A stretch of 40,186 nt of DNA from an uncultured Clostridia bacterium (GCA_947624865.1 CANQMH010000009.1:1-40186), one strand, 5' to 3'; shown: positions 1-8,685, counted from the first letter of the stretch. The notes: generated by a model from the sequence alone, not told the origin. Numbers and translations are program-made.

Positions 1-636
1 TATTTTGCTGAAGACGGACATATGCTCGATAAAGAAGTTGCAGCTCCCGAGGGAACTTATTACTACTTTGAACTCGGTAAAGTTTCTGGCTGCGGATTAA
101 TCAAGGTTGACGGATATTATTATTATGTATCTTCAAGCACACAGCAAATCGTTGTTGACCGTACATATTGGATTACTGTTACAAACGATTTGCTTGAGGC
201 AGGTTATTACACATTCGACAGCACAGGAAAACTTTTAAATCCTCCTGTAACTATTCCCGATAAGGACGCAAAGGGCTTGATTCAGAAGGACGGAAAGTAT
301 TATTATCTTGCAGCTGACGGAACATATACGACCGGCAAAGTAAACGTATCTGTTACAAATGATTTACTTAAATCCGGAGTATATTATTTTGCTGAAGACG
401 GACATATGCTCGATAAAGAAGTTGCAGCTCCCGAGGGAACTTATTACTACTATGAACTCGGTAAAGTTTCCGGCTGCGGATTAATCAAGGTTGACGGATA
501 TTATTATTATGTATCTTCAAGCACACAAAAAGTCGTTGTTGACCGCACATATTGGACTACCGTTACAAACGGTCTTTTACCTGAAAATCTATATACTTTT
601 GCAGCAGACGGCAAAATGATTAATCCGCCGGTGTAA
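1..636 (+). CDS. C-terminal part of a cell-wall-binding-like repeat surface protein (5' end outside window)
   Basis: The frame is open from base 1, so this is the last 211 residues of a longer protein; the first in-frame ATG (base 22) lies inside a repeat and is not a credible start. The visible part is built only of tyrosine- and glycine-rich repeats of the style GLIKVDGYYYYV, TVTNDLL and YYFAEDGHM, which resemble choline/glucan-binding cell-wall repeats of Firmicutes. Two modules alternate to make a 128-residue super-repeat, of which about 1.6 copies are visible. No catalytic domain, sortase motif or membrane segment is seen before the stop. By analogy with such repeats it is probably the wall-attachment or carbohydrate-binding tail of an exported protein; the enzymatic or adhesive part would lie upstream. 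The next genes make a surface polysaccharide and include a LicD homologue, which would fit a glycan ligand. The ligand itself is inference. Confidence 0.8.
   Translation, partial: YFAEDGHMLDKEVAAPEGTYYYFELGKVSGCGLIKVDGYYYYVSSSTQQIVVDRTYWITVTNDLLEAGYYTFDSTGKLLNPPVTIPDKDAKGLIQKDGKYYYLAADGTYTTGKVNVSVTNDLLKSGVYYFAEDGHMLDKEVAAPEGTYYYYELGKVSGCGLIKVDGYYYYVSSSTQKVVVDRTYWTTVTNGLLPENLYTFAADGKMINPPV
1..636 (+). repeat. In-gene tandem repeat, 384-bp period
   Basis: Bases 1 to about 150 recur almost unchanged from base 385, with only two substitutions over the first 150 bp (one Phe-to-Tyr change and one silent change). This gives a period of exactly 384 bp, or 128 codons. Divergence rises after about base 545, in the second half of the second copy. 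Low divergence at silent sites suggests recent duplication or gene conversion. Confidence 0.9.
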
Positions 637-648
637 AATAATACGTTT

Positions 649-687
649 GATATGCCGGATGTAATACATCCGGCATATCATCTTTTT
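649..687 (+). terminator. Intrinsic terminator after the repeat protein
   Basis: A perfect 15-bp inverted repeat (649-663 with 665-679) built around ATGCCGGATG is followed by ATCTTTTT. It lies 13 bases after the stop codon and should end transcription of the repeat-protein gene. Confidence 0.85.
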
Positions 688-689
688 AC

Positions 690-806
690 TGTATAGGAAA
701 TTGATCGGTGACGCTCGGGCAAAAAAGGCATCTAATTTGTAGAACCTGTTTGCTCAAATTGCGGGCGGCATTATGCCGCTTTTTATGAATAAGGGTGCTA
801 TTATTT
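690..806 (+). promoter_or_regulatory. Untranslated leader of the polysaccharide cluster
   Basis: This is about 115 bases without an ORF between the upstream terminator and the first glycosyltransferase. I see no convincing -35/-10 pair in it. It ends in a terminator-like hairpin just before the ribosome site. It may be an attenuated leader or simply a second terminator; the sequence does not decide. Confidence 0.4.
765..784 (+). terminator. Short hairpin plus T-run ahead of the polysaccharide genes
   Basis: GCGGCAT (765-771) and ATGCCGC (773-779) form a 7-bp stem followed by five Ts. Its position 22 bases before the likely GTG start at 807 makes it a candidate attenuator of the polysaccharide operon. 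Confidence 0.55.
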
Positions 807-1901
807 GTGAATGGTAAAAAAATTCTTATTGTAAACAATAATATGAAAATAGGCGGAGTTCAAAAATCTCTTTTGAATCTGTTAAAAGATTTATCAAGGC
901 ATAATGAGGTCACACTGGTCTTATTTGCAGATGCAGGAGCCTATATGGATGATATTCCATCAAATGTTCGTATTGTTTCGGCAGGCCGTTTGATGAGAAT
1001 TTTAGGATTATCACATAAAGAAGCAAAAAGAAACGGATTAAAGCTTTGTTCATATGCTTTCCGTATATTGACAAAACTTATCGGTTTTCCTTTAGTGCTT
1101 CGATTTATGCTTTTATTTGTAAAGAAAATTGACGGTATATATGACGTAGCCGTCTCATATTTGCAGGATTCTTCAAAAAGAAAATTTTACGGCGGCTGTA
1201 ATTTATATACTATAAAAAAAATAAAGGCTGAAAAATATCTAACCTTTATTCACTCAGATTATTCAAAATTTGGCGGAGCAGAAAAACATAACATTAAAGT
1301 AATCAGTAGGTTTGACAATATTGCGCTTGTGTCTGAAAGCTGCAAAAAAATATTTGATAATATGGTTCCGCATTTATCATATAAAAGTATGGTTGTTTAT
1401 AATCGGGTCGACAGTGATGACATTTTATCTAAGGCAAATATAAATTCGGTAAAATATGACTGTTCAAAAATTCAATTAATAACCGTTTCCAGAGTTACTC
1501 ATGAAAAGGGTATCGACAGACTGGTCGAGGCTTTTTATGAAGCTGACCGTAAAATACCCGATAAAATGGAATTACACATTGTCGGTGACGGAAAAATGTT
1601 TTCAACGGTTAATGAAATGATTATAAGGTACGGCCTTTGTGATAAGGTATTTATGTATGGAGAACAGCAAAATCCATACCGTTATATGAAAAATGCGGAT
1701 ATATTAGTAATTAGTTCATACCATGAGGCAGCGCCTATGGTAATTAATGAAGCGTATGCGCTCAATCTAAAAGTATTGAGCACAGAAACATCTTCTGCCT
1801 ATGAGATGATTCCCGAGAATCGCGGGTGGGTTTGTGAAAATTCCAAAAACGGATTAAGTATGGCTTTATGCGATATTGCAGAAAATTTTATCAAAAAATA
1901 A
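807..1901 (+). CDS. Family 4 glycosyltransferase (GT-B fold)
   Basis: Predicted to transfer a sugar from a nucleotide donor to a growing lipid-linked glycan at the cytoplasmic face of the membrane. The N-terminal half starts with a Rossmann strand and a GGVQKSL loop typical of GT4 enzymes. The C-terminal half has VSRVTHEKGIDRL, HIVGDGKM and the EX7E donor-site signature (about residues 307-315, EAAPMVINE). Length (364 aa) is normal for the family. I chose GTG 807 because AAGGG at 791-795 sits 11 bases upstream; the alternative GTG at 795 overlaps that site. It is the first gene of a cluster with polymerase, flippase, acyltransferases and LicD, so a role in surface polysaccharide assembly is likely. 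Donor and acceptor cannot be read from the sequence. Confidence 0.85.
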   Translation: MNGKKILIVNNNMKIGGVQKSLLNLLKDLSRHNEVTLVLFADAGAYMDDIPSNVRIVSAGRLMRILGLSHKEAKRNGLKLCSYAFRILTKLIGFPLVLRFMLLFVKKIDGIYDVAVSYLQDSSKRKFYGGCNLYTIKKIKAEKYLTFIHSDYSKFGGAEKHNIKVISRFDNIALVSESCKKIFDNMVPHLSYKSMVVYNRVDSDDILSKANINSVKYDCSKIQLITVSRVTHEKGIDRLVEAFYEADRKIPDKMELHIVGDGKMFSTVNEMIIRYGLCDKVFMYGEQQNPYRYMKNADILVISSYHEAAPMVINEAYALNLKVLSTETSSAYEMIPENRGWVCENSKNGLSMALCDIAENFIKK

Positions 1902-1960
1902 CTATGACATTATTATAAAGCATCCGATGCGTTGCAATAATAAAAAATTGAGGTGAGAAA

Positions 1961-3223
1961 ATGGAAAGATTGATTAATAAGTTAGATTTGGCAAAACATT
2001 GGATTTTTCCATTTTCTGTTTTAGGAATTATTATCGGACTATACTTCCCTATTATATCTGCAATAGTTTTTGCTGTTCAGGCATGCTGGATATTCTTTGC
2101 TGACGATGAAGACATTGCTATGCTGATGTTTTTTACTTTGCCGTTTGCCGCTTTATACAAAATGGCGCCCGGTTCAATGACGTTCTTTACTTTCTTGGAA
2201 ATTTGGGTAATTATTATTTTAATGTCGCGAACTAAAAAGTGTAATTCTATTCTGTTTATACTAACCGTCATTTTTGGTTTATATACAATTATTACTCCAA
2301 GCCGTAATTTGGAAGCCACTATTAAACTGATAGTCTTAATATTCCTATTTTATTATTTAACTCCAATCTGCAAGAAATCAGCAAAATCTGTTATTATTGC
2401 GTTCACAACAAGTGTTTTACTAAGCTCTTGTTTATCGTTAATGAGAGGAATATTACCTGTTATATCTTCGTATGTCGCAGAGGTAGAGGATTATACGGTT
2501 ATAGGTATGATTGATAGATTTGCAGGTTTATATGCCGACCCGAATTATTACTCAGCCAACATAATATTATGTAAATTTGCTTTATTGATGCTTTATCATA
2601 ATAAAAAAATTAAGACTTCGTTCTGGGTTTATTCAATTGCTCTGTCAGTGTTTGGATTTATGACTGTAAGCAAGACATTTCTTGCTGTTTACATTATATA
2701 TTTAATCACTTTGATTTTTACAGAATTTAAAGACAAAAAATACTTTTTTCTTTTTACAATATTCGCAGTAATAATAGCTGCATTCTGGATAATACAAAAT
2801 TCTAATGAAACATTTTTTGTTAATTTGCGAGCCCGATTTGCTTACGATGATATTAACGGACTTACCACTGGACGAATTGGCATCGGAGATTCGTATTTGC
2901 ATTATATTTTTTCCGACTGGAAAACGTTGCTGTTCGGACGAGGGTTGGGAGCAGATTTATTATTTGTAAACGGTAAATATATTGCATCTCATAACTCTTA
3001 TATTGATTTATTATATTACTTTGGAATTGTCGGCAGTATTTTATTTGCCTTGATTATAGGTCTGATTATCTCATTAATAAATACAAACCGACGCAGAATT
3101 TTTTTGCAATATATGACATTAGCAAGTATTGCAATTATGTATTTTTCACTTTCGATATTACTATTTATTGATTTTCCTTTTCATTTAATCTTAATATTCT
3201 CATTATATAATATGGAGGAGTAA
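1961..3223 (+). CDS. O-antigen/capsule polymerase-like (Wzy/WaaL family) membrane protein
   Basis: A 420-residue protein made almost wholly of hydrophobic segments, about ten or more membrane spans. A larger extracytoplasmic loop in the second half carries a FGRGLGADL segment and an ASHNSYIDLLYYFGIVG segment; the latter matches the conserved HNxyl...G region of the O-antigen ligase/polymerase superfamily, and ADPNYYSAN is also typical. Expected role: joining lipid-linked repeat units outside the membrane. The ribosome site GAGGTGAG precedes the ATG. It lies between a glycosyltransferase and acyltransferases in one direction, consistent with a Wzy in a Wzx/Wzy-dependent system. A ligase role is the main alternative. 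Confidence 0.78.
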   Translation: MERLINKLDLAKHWIFPFSVLGIIIGLYFPIISAIVFAVQACWIFFADDEDIAMLMFFTLPFAALYKMAPGSMTFFTFLEIWVIIILMSRTKKCNSILFILTVIFGLYTIITPSRNLEATIKLIVLIFLFYYLTPICKKSAKSVIIAFTTSVLLSSCLSLMRGILPVISSYVAEVEDYTVIGMIDRFAGLYADPNYYSANIILCKFALLMLYHNKKIKTSFWVYSIALSVFGFMTVSKTFLAVYIIYLITLIFTEFKDKKYFFLFTIFAVIIAAFWIIQNSNETFFVNLRARFAYDDINGLTTGRIGIGDSYLHYIFSDWKTLLFGRGLGADLLFVNGKYIASHNSYIDLLYYFGIVGSILFALIIGLIISLINTNRRRIFLQYMTLASIAIMYFSLSILLFIDFPFHLILIFSLYNMEE

Positions 3224-3224
3224 A

Positions 3225-3734
3225 ATGAAAAAATATATTGGATTATTGCTTTATAATATAATCGGAAAACATTTACCCCTCTCGTATTCAAATATTCGTG
3301 TTGGACAGAAATCATTTAGATATTTTTGTGCAAAGCTGATATTAAAGGATTGCGGAAAAAATATTAACATAGAAAAAAACGCAAAATTTTCTTCTAAAAT
3401 TTCAATAGGCGACAATTCGGGAATCGGCGAACGATGTTCAGTCGCCAAATGTCGTATAGGCAATAACGTTATGATGGGCAGGGAGTGCATTATAATCAGT
3501 CAAAACCACGATTTTTCACGCACAGACATACCAATGACAGAGCAGGGCTTCAGCGCAGAAGAGCCTCCTGTGATAGGCGATGATGTCTGGATTGGTCATC
3601 GCGTCATTATTTTACCGGGTGCAAAAATCGGTAACGGCTGTGTTATCGGAGCAGGAGCGGTTGTAACGGGAACTATTCCTGACTATAGTGTTGCGGCAGG
3701 TGTTCCTGCAAGAGTAATTCGTAAAAGAAAATAG
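3225..3734 (+). CDS. Hexapeptide-repeat (LbH) O-acyltransferase, first of two
   Basis: 169 residues with left-handed beta-helix repeats (IGDNSGIG, IGNNVMMG, IGDDVWIGHRVIILPGA, IGAGAVVTGTIPDYSVAAGVPA). The SQNHDFSRTD segment carries the histidine expected to be catalytic in maltose/galactoside and capsule acetyltransferases. Likely transfers an acetyl group from acetyl-CoA to a sugar hydroxyl of the polysaccharide. It starts one base after the polymerase stop with GGAGG upstream, so the two are probably translationally coupled. The substrate is unknown. Confidence 0.85.
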   Translation: MKKYIGLLLYNIIGKHLPLSYSNIRVGQKSFRYFCAKLILKDCGKNINIEKNAKFSSKISIGDNSGIGERCSVAKCRIGNNVMMGRECIIISQNHDFSRTDIPMTEQGFSAEEPPVIGDDVWIGHRVIILPGAKIGNGCVIGAGAVVTGTIPDYSVAAGVPARVIRKRK

Positions 3735-3761
3735 CATATCGGTCGATTAAAAGGTGTTAAT

Positions 3762-4346
3762 ATGAATTTGATAACAGTCTTGCGCAGATATAAAGCAAAA
3801 AGAAAAATATTTAAAAATTCTTCGGCATATCCGGATTTATCGGTAAATCCTTCTGCCTGCATACTTAATGACGGCGATAAGTCGAACATAAAAATCAGCA
3901 GTAATTGTTTCTTGGGCGGAACGCTGATTGCCTTATGCGGAGGAAAAATATCTGTAGGAAAACACTGTTATATTGGAAACAGAACAAAAATAGGCGCTAA
4001 GGATTTTGTCAAAATAGATGACTACGTAATTATTTCAGATGAAGTAACAATTATGGATAATAATAATCATCCGACTTCACCCGAATTAAGAATGAAAATG
4101 TCTTTAAGCGGAGATTTCTACGGTGATTTATGGACATGGAGATACGCTGACAGCAAGCCTGTTACTATTGAAAAAAATGTATGGATAGGCAAACGCGCTG
4201 TAATTTTAAAGGGTGTTACTATCGGAAAAGGCTCAATAGTCGCCGAAAACGCTGTAGTTACTAAGGATGTTCCTCCCTTTGCAATCGCAGCAGGAAATCC
4301 TGCAAAAGTGGTAAAATACTTGAAAAATGATTCAGGTGAAAATTAA
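3762..4346 (+). CDS. Hexapeptide-repeat (LbH) O-acyltransferase, second of two
   Basis: 194 residues. An N-terminal region of about 45 residues is followed by hexapeptide turns ([32 protein letters not shown]) and the usual C-terminal end [12 protein letters not shown]. The active-site region is [11 protein letters not shown], with the conserved histidine, followed by an insertion containing [15 protein letters not shown], as in WcaF/colanic-acid-type acetyltransferases. It probably acetylates a different sugar position from its neighbour, since the two are only distantly similar. Its stop overlaps the ATG of the flippase gene by one base (TAATG), indicating one operon. Confidence 0.83.
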   Translation: MNLITVLRRYKAKRKIFKNSSAYPDLSVNPSACILNDGDKSNIKISSNCFLGGTLIALCGGKISVGKHCYIGNRTKIGAKDFVKIDDYVIISDEVTIMDNNNHPTSPELRMKMSLSGDFYGDLWTWRYADSKPVTIEKNVWIGKRAVILKGVTIGKGSIVAENAVVTKDVPPFAIAAGNPAKVVKYLKNDSGEN

Positions 4347-5824
4347 TGAAGAGTTTAGGCGGAACTGCCGCGGATACTGTATATCTTACCATAACTAAAT
4401 TATTTACTACACTTTCAGGTATCCTGATAACTAAAATACTGTCTGTCGGATTAAGCCTTGAAGAATACGGTACGTATTCGCAGGCACTTGTAATTATTTC
4501 TGTTGTTTCGTCTTTGATTTTTTGCGGATTGGGCGATTGCATTAATTACTATTACAACGGGAACGCTATATCTGATAATGAAGCAAAAAAGAAAAGAGTA
4601 GTGAATACAATCTTCCTGATTGAATATATCTTATGGCTTGTTTCTTTCCTTGCTATAGTGTTAGGACAGAATTTGATTGTCACCTTTTTTTCAAATCCTG
4701 CACTGGCTTCGTTAGCGATATTAATCGGTCTGAAGCCGGCCTTGGAAAACTTTTTATACTTTTATCAGGTTTTATTTGTTTCAATCGGAAAAGCAAGATT
4801 AATTGCCACAAGAAATCTTATTGTTTCAATCGGAAAAGTTATATGTATATTCTGCGTGATGTACTTCATTCATGAGTTATGGTTCATATTATTTGTTTTA
4901 ATTATGCTGGACGTTATACAGCTGCTCATTTTTAAATTAATTTTAGGCAAACATAATTTTATTATAAATCCCTTTAAATCAAACCTTAAATTTATTCCGA
5001 TAATTTTAAGCTACGGACTGCCAATGGCACTGTATTCCATAACAAATATGTTTTCGCGTGATATAGACAAGCTTGTCGTCGGCAATTTATCTGATGAGAG
5101 CACTTTGGCAATCTACACTAATTGCGCACGAATACTTCCATTTGATATTTTCGCAGTTTCTTTATCTACCATTCTTATACCTTACATAATAAGATACATC
5201 GGAAATAATCAGAAAAAGAAAGCAGTATCGGTTTTCCGCACCTATCTTCAGGCAGGATATTATACAGTCTGGATTTTTGCCGCCGCAGTTTTACTTGTGA
5301 CAGATTTAATAATACCGTTTTTGTATTCTGAGCAATATTTATCCGGTAAAAATATCTTCATAATATACATCTTAGACAGTATGCTGAGATTTTCCAGTAT
5401 GCATCTTATTCTGACTGCAACCGGAAAAACAAAAAAACTTATGTACTACTCGTTAATCTCTGTAGTTCTGAATTTTATATTGAATATTATATTATATTTT
5501 ATTTTAGGTATTATCGGGCCTGCAATTGCAACCTTTGTTTCTACTCTCATCTATACAATGATGGTGTTGAACGCGTCTGCTAAAGAACTTGGAGTAAAGT
5601 GGACTGATTTGTTTATAAAACGTGACGTTATGTTAGTTTTACTGAAAATAATCATTGTAGGGGTGCCAATGTATTTTGCTGAGAAATTACTTCTTAATAC
5701 AGGATTGCAGAGCTATATAGTTATGTTCATTATCGCGGGCATTTTTGTACTGATAAACTTTTTATGGAATTTTAAAAACATAAAAAATATTTTGCATAGA
5801 ATTAACAGAATAAAGAGTAATTGA
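4346..5824 (+). CDS. Wzx-like polysaccharide flippase (MOP superfamily)
   Basis: 492 residues with about twelve to fourteen hydrophobic spans, the size and layout of polysaccharide exporters of the MATE/MOP superfamily. The N-terminus (GGTAADTVYLTITKLFTTLS, then LEEYGTYSQA) and the mid-protein charged segment FSRDIDKLVVGNLSDE are typical of RfbX/Wzx proteins. It should move lipid-linked repeat units from the inner to the outer face of the membrane. It is translationally coupled to the acyltransferase before it. With the Wzy-like gene this completes the core of a Wzx/Wzy pathway; an initiating phosphoglycosyltransferase and chain-length regulator are not in the window. Confidence 0.82.
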   Translation: MKSLGGTAADTVYLTITKLFTTLSGILITKILSVGLSLEEYGTYSQALVIISVVSSLIFCGLGDCINYYYNGNAISDNEAKKKRVVNTIFLIEYILWLVSFLAIVLGQNLIVTFFSNPALASLAILIGLKPALENFLYFYQVLFVSIGKARLIATRNLIVSIGKVICIFCVMYFIHELWFILFVLIMLDVIQLLIFKLILGKHNFIINPFKSNLKFIPIILSYGLPMALYSITNMFSRDIDKLVVGNLSDESTLAIYTNCARILPFDIFAVSLSTILIPYIIRYIGNNQKKKAVSVFRTYLQAGYYTVWIFAAAVLLVTDLIIPFLYSEQYLSGKNIFIIYILDSMLRFSSMHLILTATGKTKKLMYYSLISVVLNFILNIILYFILGIIGPAIATFVSTLIYTMMVLNASAKELGVKWTDLFIKRDVMLVLLKIIIVGVPMYFAEKLLLNTGLQSYIVMFIIAGIFVLINFLWNFKNIKNILHRINRIKSN

Positions 5825-5841
5825 TTATGGAGGAAGCAATC

Positions 5842-6741
5842 ATGCAAAACGATTTGAATGAGATTACTCGTCAATCTGAATTAAATTCTGCAACGCTTTT
5901 TCAACATCAGGCGGCAATGCTTGAACTGTTAAAAATATTAGATGAAATATGCAAAAAATTAAATATTCCCTATATGCTGTTTGCGGGTTCTATGTTAGGT
6001 GCAGTAAGGCACAAAGGATTTATCCCATGGGACGACGACGTTGATGTAGTAATGCTTAGAAAGGATTATGAATATTTTTTAAAAACAGCAAGTGAAGAAA
6101 TTGACAAAGAGCGGTACTTCATACAAGCGGAACATTCCGAACACTGGCCAATGTATTTTTCAAAATTAAGAATGAACAACACTACCTGTTTAGAGAAATA
6201 TCACCCAAAGGATTCGTTAATTCATCAGGGCGTCTATATAGACATTTTTCCGTGCGACAATGCTTCTGATATTTCTTTCGTCAGGAAAATTCAGTTTTTG
6301 TGTTCAAAGATCGTAATTGCAAACTCCTTGGAAAAAAGAGGATATGACACAAACAGTATATGTAAAAAATTACTTCTTCTGTTTAGTAAAATTGCTCCGG
6401 TGAACCTGTTAAATAAAATCGCAAAATCCTGCAATAAAAATAGTACGAAGTATGTTCATACATTTTTCGGCGGTTCATCAAAGTATAATAAGAGCATATA
6501 TCCCAGAGAGTGGTTTAAAAATATTATATACGCAGATTTTGAAAACAATAAGTTCCCTGTTTCTGCTTCATTTGATGAATTCTTAACACTGTTATACGGC
6601 GATTATATGACCTTGCCGAAAATTGAGGACAGATACTGTAAAAAACACGCGATACTGGTCGATTTGGAACATTCATACGAATATTATTCACATTTCAGAG
6701 ATGAAATGAAATTTGAAGTGTTGACAAGGAGTATCAGATAA
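5842..6741 (+). CDS. licD: LicD family phosphotransferase
   Basis: LicD proteins transfer phosphocholine or a similar phospho-group from a nucleotide-activated donor onto a glycan. The family signature is clear at about residues 49-71: GSMLGAVRHKGFIPWDDD followed by VD, with the metal-binding aspartates. The later IDIFPCDNA segment also fits the family. I chose ATG 5842 because GGAGGA (5829-5834) lies 7 bases upstream; earlier in-frame starts (5821, 5827) would overlap the flippase stop or the ribosome site. No choline uptake, kinase or cytidylyltransferase genes (licA/B/C type) are present here, so the transferred group is uncertain and could be another phospho-alcohol or sugar phosphate. 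Confidence 0.85.
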   Translation: MQNDLNEITRQSELNSATLFQHQAAMLELLKILDEICKKLNIPYMLFAGSMLGAVRHKGFIPWDDDVDVVMLRKDYEYFLKTASEEIDKERYFIQAEHSEHWPMYFSKLRMNNTTCLEKYHPKDSLIHQGVYIDIFPCDNASDISFVRKIQFLCSKIVIANSLEKRGYDTNSICKKLLLLFSKIAPVNLLNKIAKSCNKNSTKYVHTFFGGSSKYNKSIYPREWFKNIIYADFENNKFPVSASFDEFLTLLYGDYMTLPKIEDRYCKKHAILVDLEHSYEYYSHFRDEMKFEVLTRSIR

Positions 6742-6744
6742 TTT

Positions 6745-7536
6745 ATGAATACATTAGAAGTGCTTTGTGTGACAATGCATCAAAAGGATTTCTCAAAAAT
6801 TTCACAAATGAATATCTCGAGCGACGTGATTTTTGCTAATCAGACTGATACTACAGAATTTAAACAAATAAATTTTGATAATTACACTGCTAAAATGATT
6901 TCTACTAATACCGTCGGAGTAGGCAAAAACCGCAATTTGGCGCTTATGTATGCTGATGCCGATATTCTTCTTTTTGCCGATGACGATGTAAGATATTATG
7001 ACGGTTACGAAAAAGCCGTATTAGAAGCATATTCAAAATATCCCGATGCTGATATGATTATTTTTTCAATGGATATTGTTAAAGACGGAAATATAATTCG
7101 TAAAATAAGTAACAAGGATAAAAGATTACATCGCTTTAATGCGATGAAATACGGAACTTGCGTATGCTCAATACGCAGAGAAAGCCTTGTCAAGAACAAT
7201 ATCTGGTTTTCTGCGATGTACGGCGGAGGAACAGAATTCGGACATGGTGAGGATACGCTGTTTATTTTGGATGCTTTCCGAAAAACACTGAAAATCTATT
7301 CTAACAGTTATGTCCTGGGAAGCTGTTCAAAAGATGAATCTACTTGCTTTAACGGATATAATGATAAATATTTTTTTGATCAAGGTGTGTTCTATGCAGG
7401 CGTATTCGGCATTTTAAAACGCATTATGTGTATTCGCATATGTATTAAGCGCTATAAATTTTATAAAGGCGAAATGTCATTTTTAACTGCGTTAAACCAT
7501 ACTTTTAAGGGAATAAAGTTTTATAAAAATATGTGA
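6745..7536 (+). CDS. Glycosyltransferase family 2-like protein (GT-A fold)
   Basis: 263 residues. GVGKNRNLALMYAD leads into LLFADDDVRY, where residues 79-81 form the DXD metal/nucleotide-sugar site of GT-A enzymes. A later GGTEFGHGEDTLF segment has the acidic pair (about residues 169-170) that often supplies the catalytic base in GT2 proteins. There is no membrane anchor; the C-terminus is basic and may lie on the membrane. It begins 3 bases after the licD stop with AAGGAG 13 bases upstream, so it is the last gene of the same operon. The length is on the short side for GT2 but all visible motifs are intact. Substrate unknown. Confidence 0.8.
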   Translation: MNTLEVLCVTMHQKDFSKISQMNISSDVIFANQTDTTEFKQINFDNYTAKMISTNTVGVGKNRNLALMYADADILLFADDDVRYYDGYEKAVLEAYSKYPDADMIIFSMDIVKDGNIIRKISNKDKRLHRFNAMKYGTCVCSIRRESLVKNNIWFSAMYGGGTEFGHGEDTLFILDAFRKTLKIYSNSYVLGSCSKDESTCFNGYNDKYFFDQGVFYAGVFGILKRIMCIRICIKRYKFYKGEMSFLTALNHTFKGIKFYKNM

Positions 7537-7606
7537 TACACGTTATTTAATTTTTCTTTTATATTTAATTACCATACTCCTTTTTTCCCCTCACACCAAA
7601 AAATAT

Positions 7607-7643
7607 AAAACGTCTTAAACTCCACGTTTAAGACGTTTTTTGT
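7607..7643 (+). terminator. Terminator of the polysaccharide operon
   Basis: A perfect 14-bp stem, AAAACGTCTTAAAC (7607-7620) with its complement at 7626-7639 and a 5-base loop, runs into a T-run. It separates the polysaccharide genes from the Smr unit. Confidence 0.88.
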
Positions 7644-7659
7644 TATATCTTAGTATTAG

Positions 7660-7687
7660 TTGCATTTGCAATAAAATGTGGTATAAT
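7660..7687 (+). promoter_or_regulatory. Promoter of the smr-crp-patatin unit
   Basis: TTGCAT (7660-7665), a 16-base spacer and TATAAT (7682-7687), with an extended -10 (TGG before TATAAT). It lies 17 bases upstream of the first gene's ATG. Confidence 0.75.
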
Positions 7688-7704
7688 TATTTCGGAGGCA
7701 GGTT

Positions 7705-7947
7705 ATGTCATATTCAATACAAATAGATTTGCACGGACAAACAATTGAAAGTGCGCGAAAAATACTTACAAGCCGTCTTAAAACCCTGCCGAATGACGTT
7801 CGCGAGGTAGTGGTTGTTCACGGATATCACAGGGGAACCTCTCTGCAAAATATGGTACGCTGTTACAAGCACCCAAAAATCGAGCGTAAAATTCTCGGAC
7901 TTAATCAGGGAAGCACGATTTTCATAATCAAAAAACCGAACACATAA
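7705..7947 (+). CDS. Small stand-alone Smr-domain protein
   Basis: 80 residues forming one Smr (MutS2 C-terminal-like) domain and nothing else. The signatures are IDLHGQTIESARKIL near the N-terminus and VVVHGYHRGTSLQNMV in the middle, matching the DLHG and HGxG motifs. Smr domains bind or nick nucleic acids. Isolated domains of this size occur widely in Firmicutes, but their substrates are poorly known. The canonical HGxG is HGYHRG here, which is a variant. GGAGG precedes the ATG. The next gene starts 12 bases downstream. Confidence 0.8.
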   Translation: MSYSIQIDLHGQTIESARKILTSRLKTLPNDVREVVVVHGYHRGTSLQNMVRCYKHPKIERKILGLNQGSTIFIIKKPNT

Positions 7948-7959
7948 TAAGGAGCAGTA

Positions 7960-8667
7960 ATGAAAAACTTTATAGAATTGTTTAACGATGAGCATATTTC
8001 AAAGCTCAGACAACAAATTTTGTTTTCAGGACTCAGCGACCACGAAATTTTTATGTTTATTCAATACTCAAAGCCTCTTTATGAATTTCTGAAAGAGGGA
8101 CAATCTATAAGAATAGACGGAAAATACAGCCATATGATTGGAATGGTGTTTTCGGGAAGCACCTATGTTTACAGTGTTGATTATGAGGGAAATAAGACGC
8201 TGCTTAAAGCAATAGACAACGGCGAGAACAGCGGTACTCTTTATGCAATGTTTGATTACTATAATTCTCTTATAGAGTTTACTGCAAAGGAGGAAAGCGA
8301 TATTCTTCTGATGGCTCCTGAAACGCTTTTCATTGTCGAGGAAAAACTTGCTGTAATCCAGCAAAAAATACTTGTCAATATGATTGCTTCGCAAAGGCAA
8401 AGCTTTCTTGATATTTCAGAGCATCTTGCCTGTCTTTCACAGCGCAGTATAAAAAGCAAGGTTATAAGGCTTCTTAAAATATATTGTGAAAAAGAACATT
8501 CCTATACATTTTCCATACCGTTTTCAAGAGAAGAGCTTGCAAACTACCTTGCTGTTGACAGGGCATCTCTTTCACGCGCTCTGGGTGAAATGAAAAATGA
8601 CGGAATAATCGATTTTAAACGAAATAACTTTACTATACTTAAAACAAATTATTTTAAATTTCAATAA
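7960..8667 (+). CDS. Crp/Fnr-family transcriptional regulator
   Basis: 235 residues. The N-terminal half (about 20-130) is a cyclic-nucleotide-binding-like beta-roll (LKEGQSIRIDG, GMVFSGSTYVYSVDYEGN, IDNGENSG). The C-terminal winged helix (about 185-217) contains FSREELANYLAVDRASLSRA and MKNDGII, characteristic of HTH_Crp. The Arg-Ser/Thr pair that binds cAMP in CRP is not apparent, and there is no N-terminal cysteine cluster for an Fe-S centre, so the effector is probably neither cAMP nor oxygen via Fe-S. It is encoded between the Smr gene and a patatin-like lipase and may control them or membrane-lipid functions; that is inference. Confidence 0.85.
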   Translation: MKNFIELFNDEHISKLRQQILFSGLSDHEIFMFIQYSKPLYEFLKEGQSIRIDGKYSHMIGMVFSGSTYVYSVDYEGNKTLLKAIDNGENSGTLYAMFDYYNSLIEFTAKEESDILLMAPETLFIVEEKLAVIQQKILVNMIASQRQSFLDISEHLACLSQRSIKSKVIRLLKIYCEKEHSYTFSIPFSREELANYLAVDRASLSRALGEMKNDGIIDFKRNNFTILKTNYFKFQ

Positions 8668-8685
8668 GCGGCGGTGTTTATTTAT

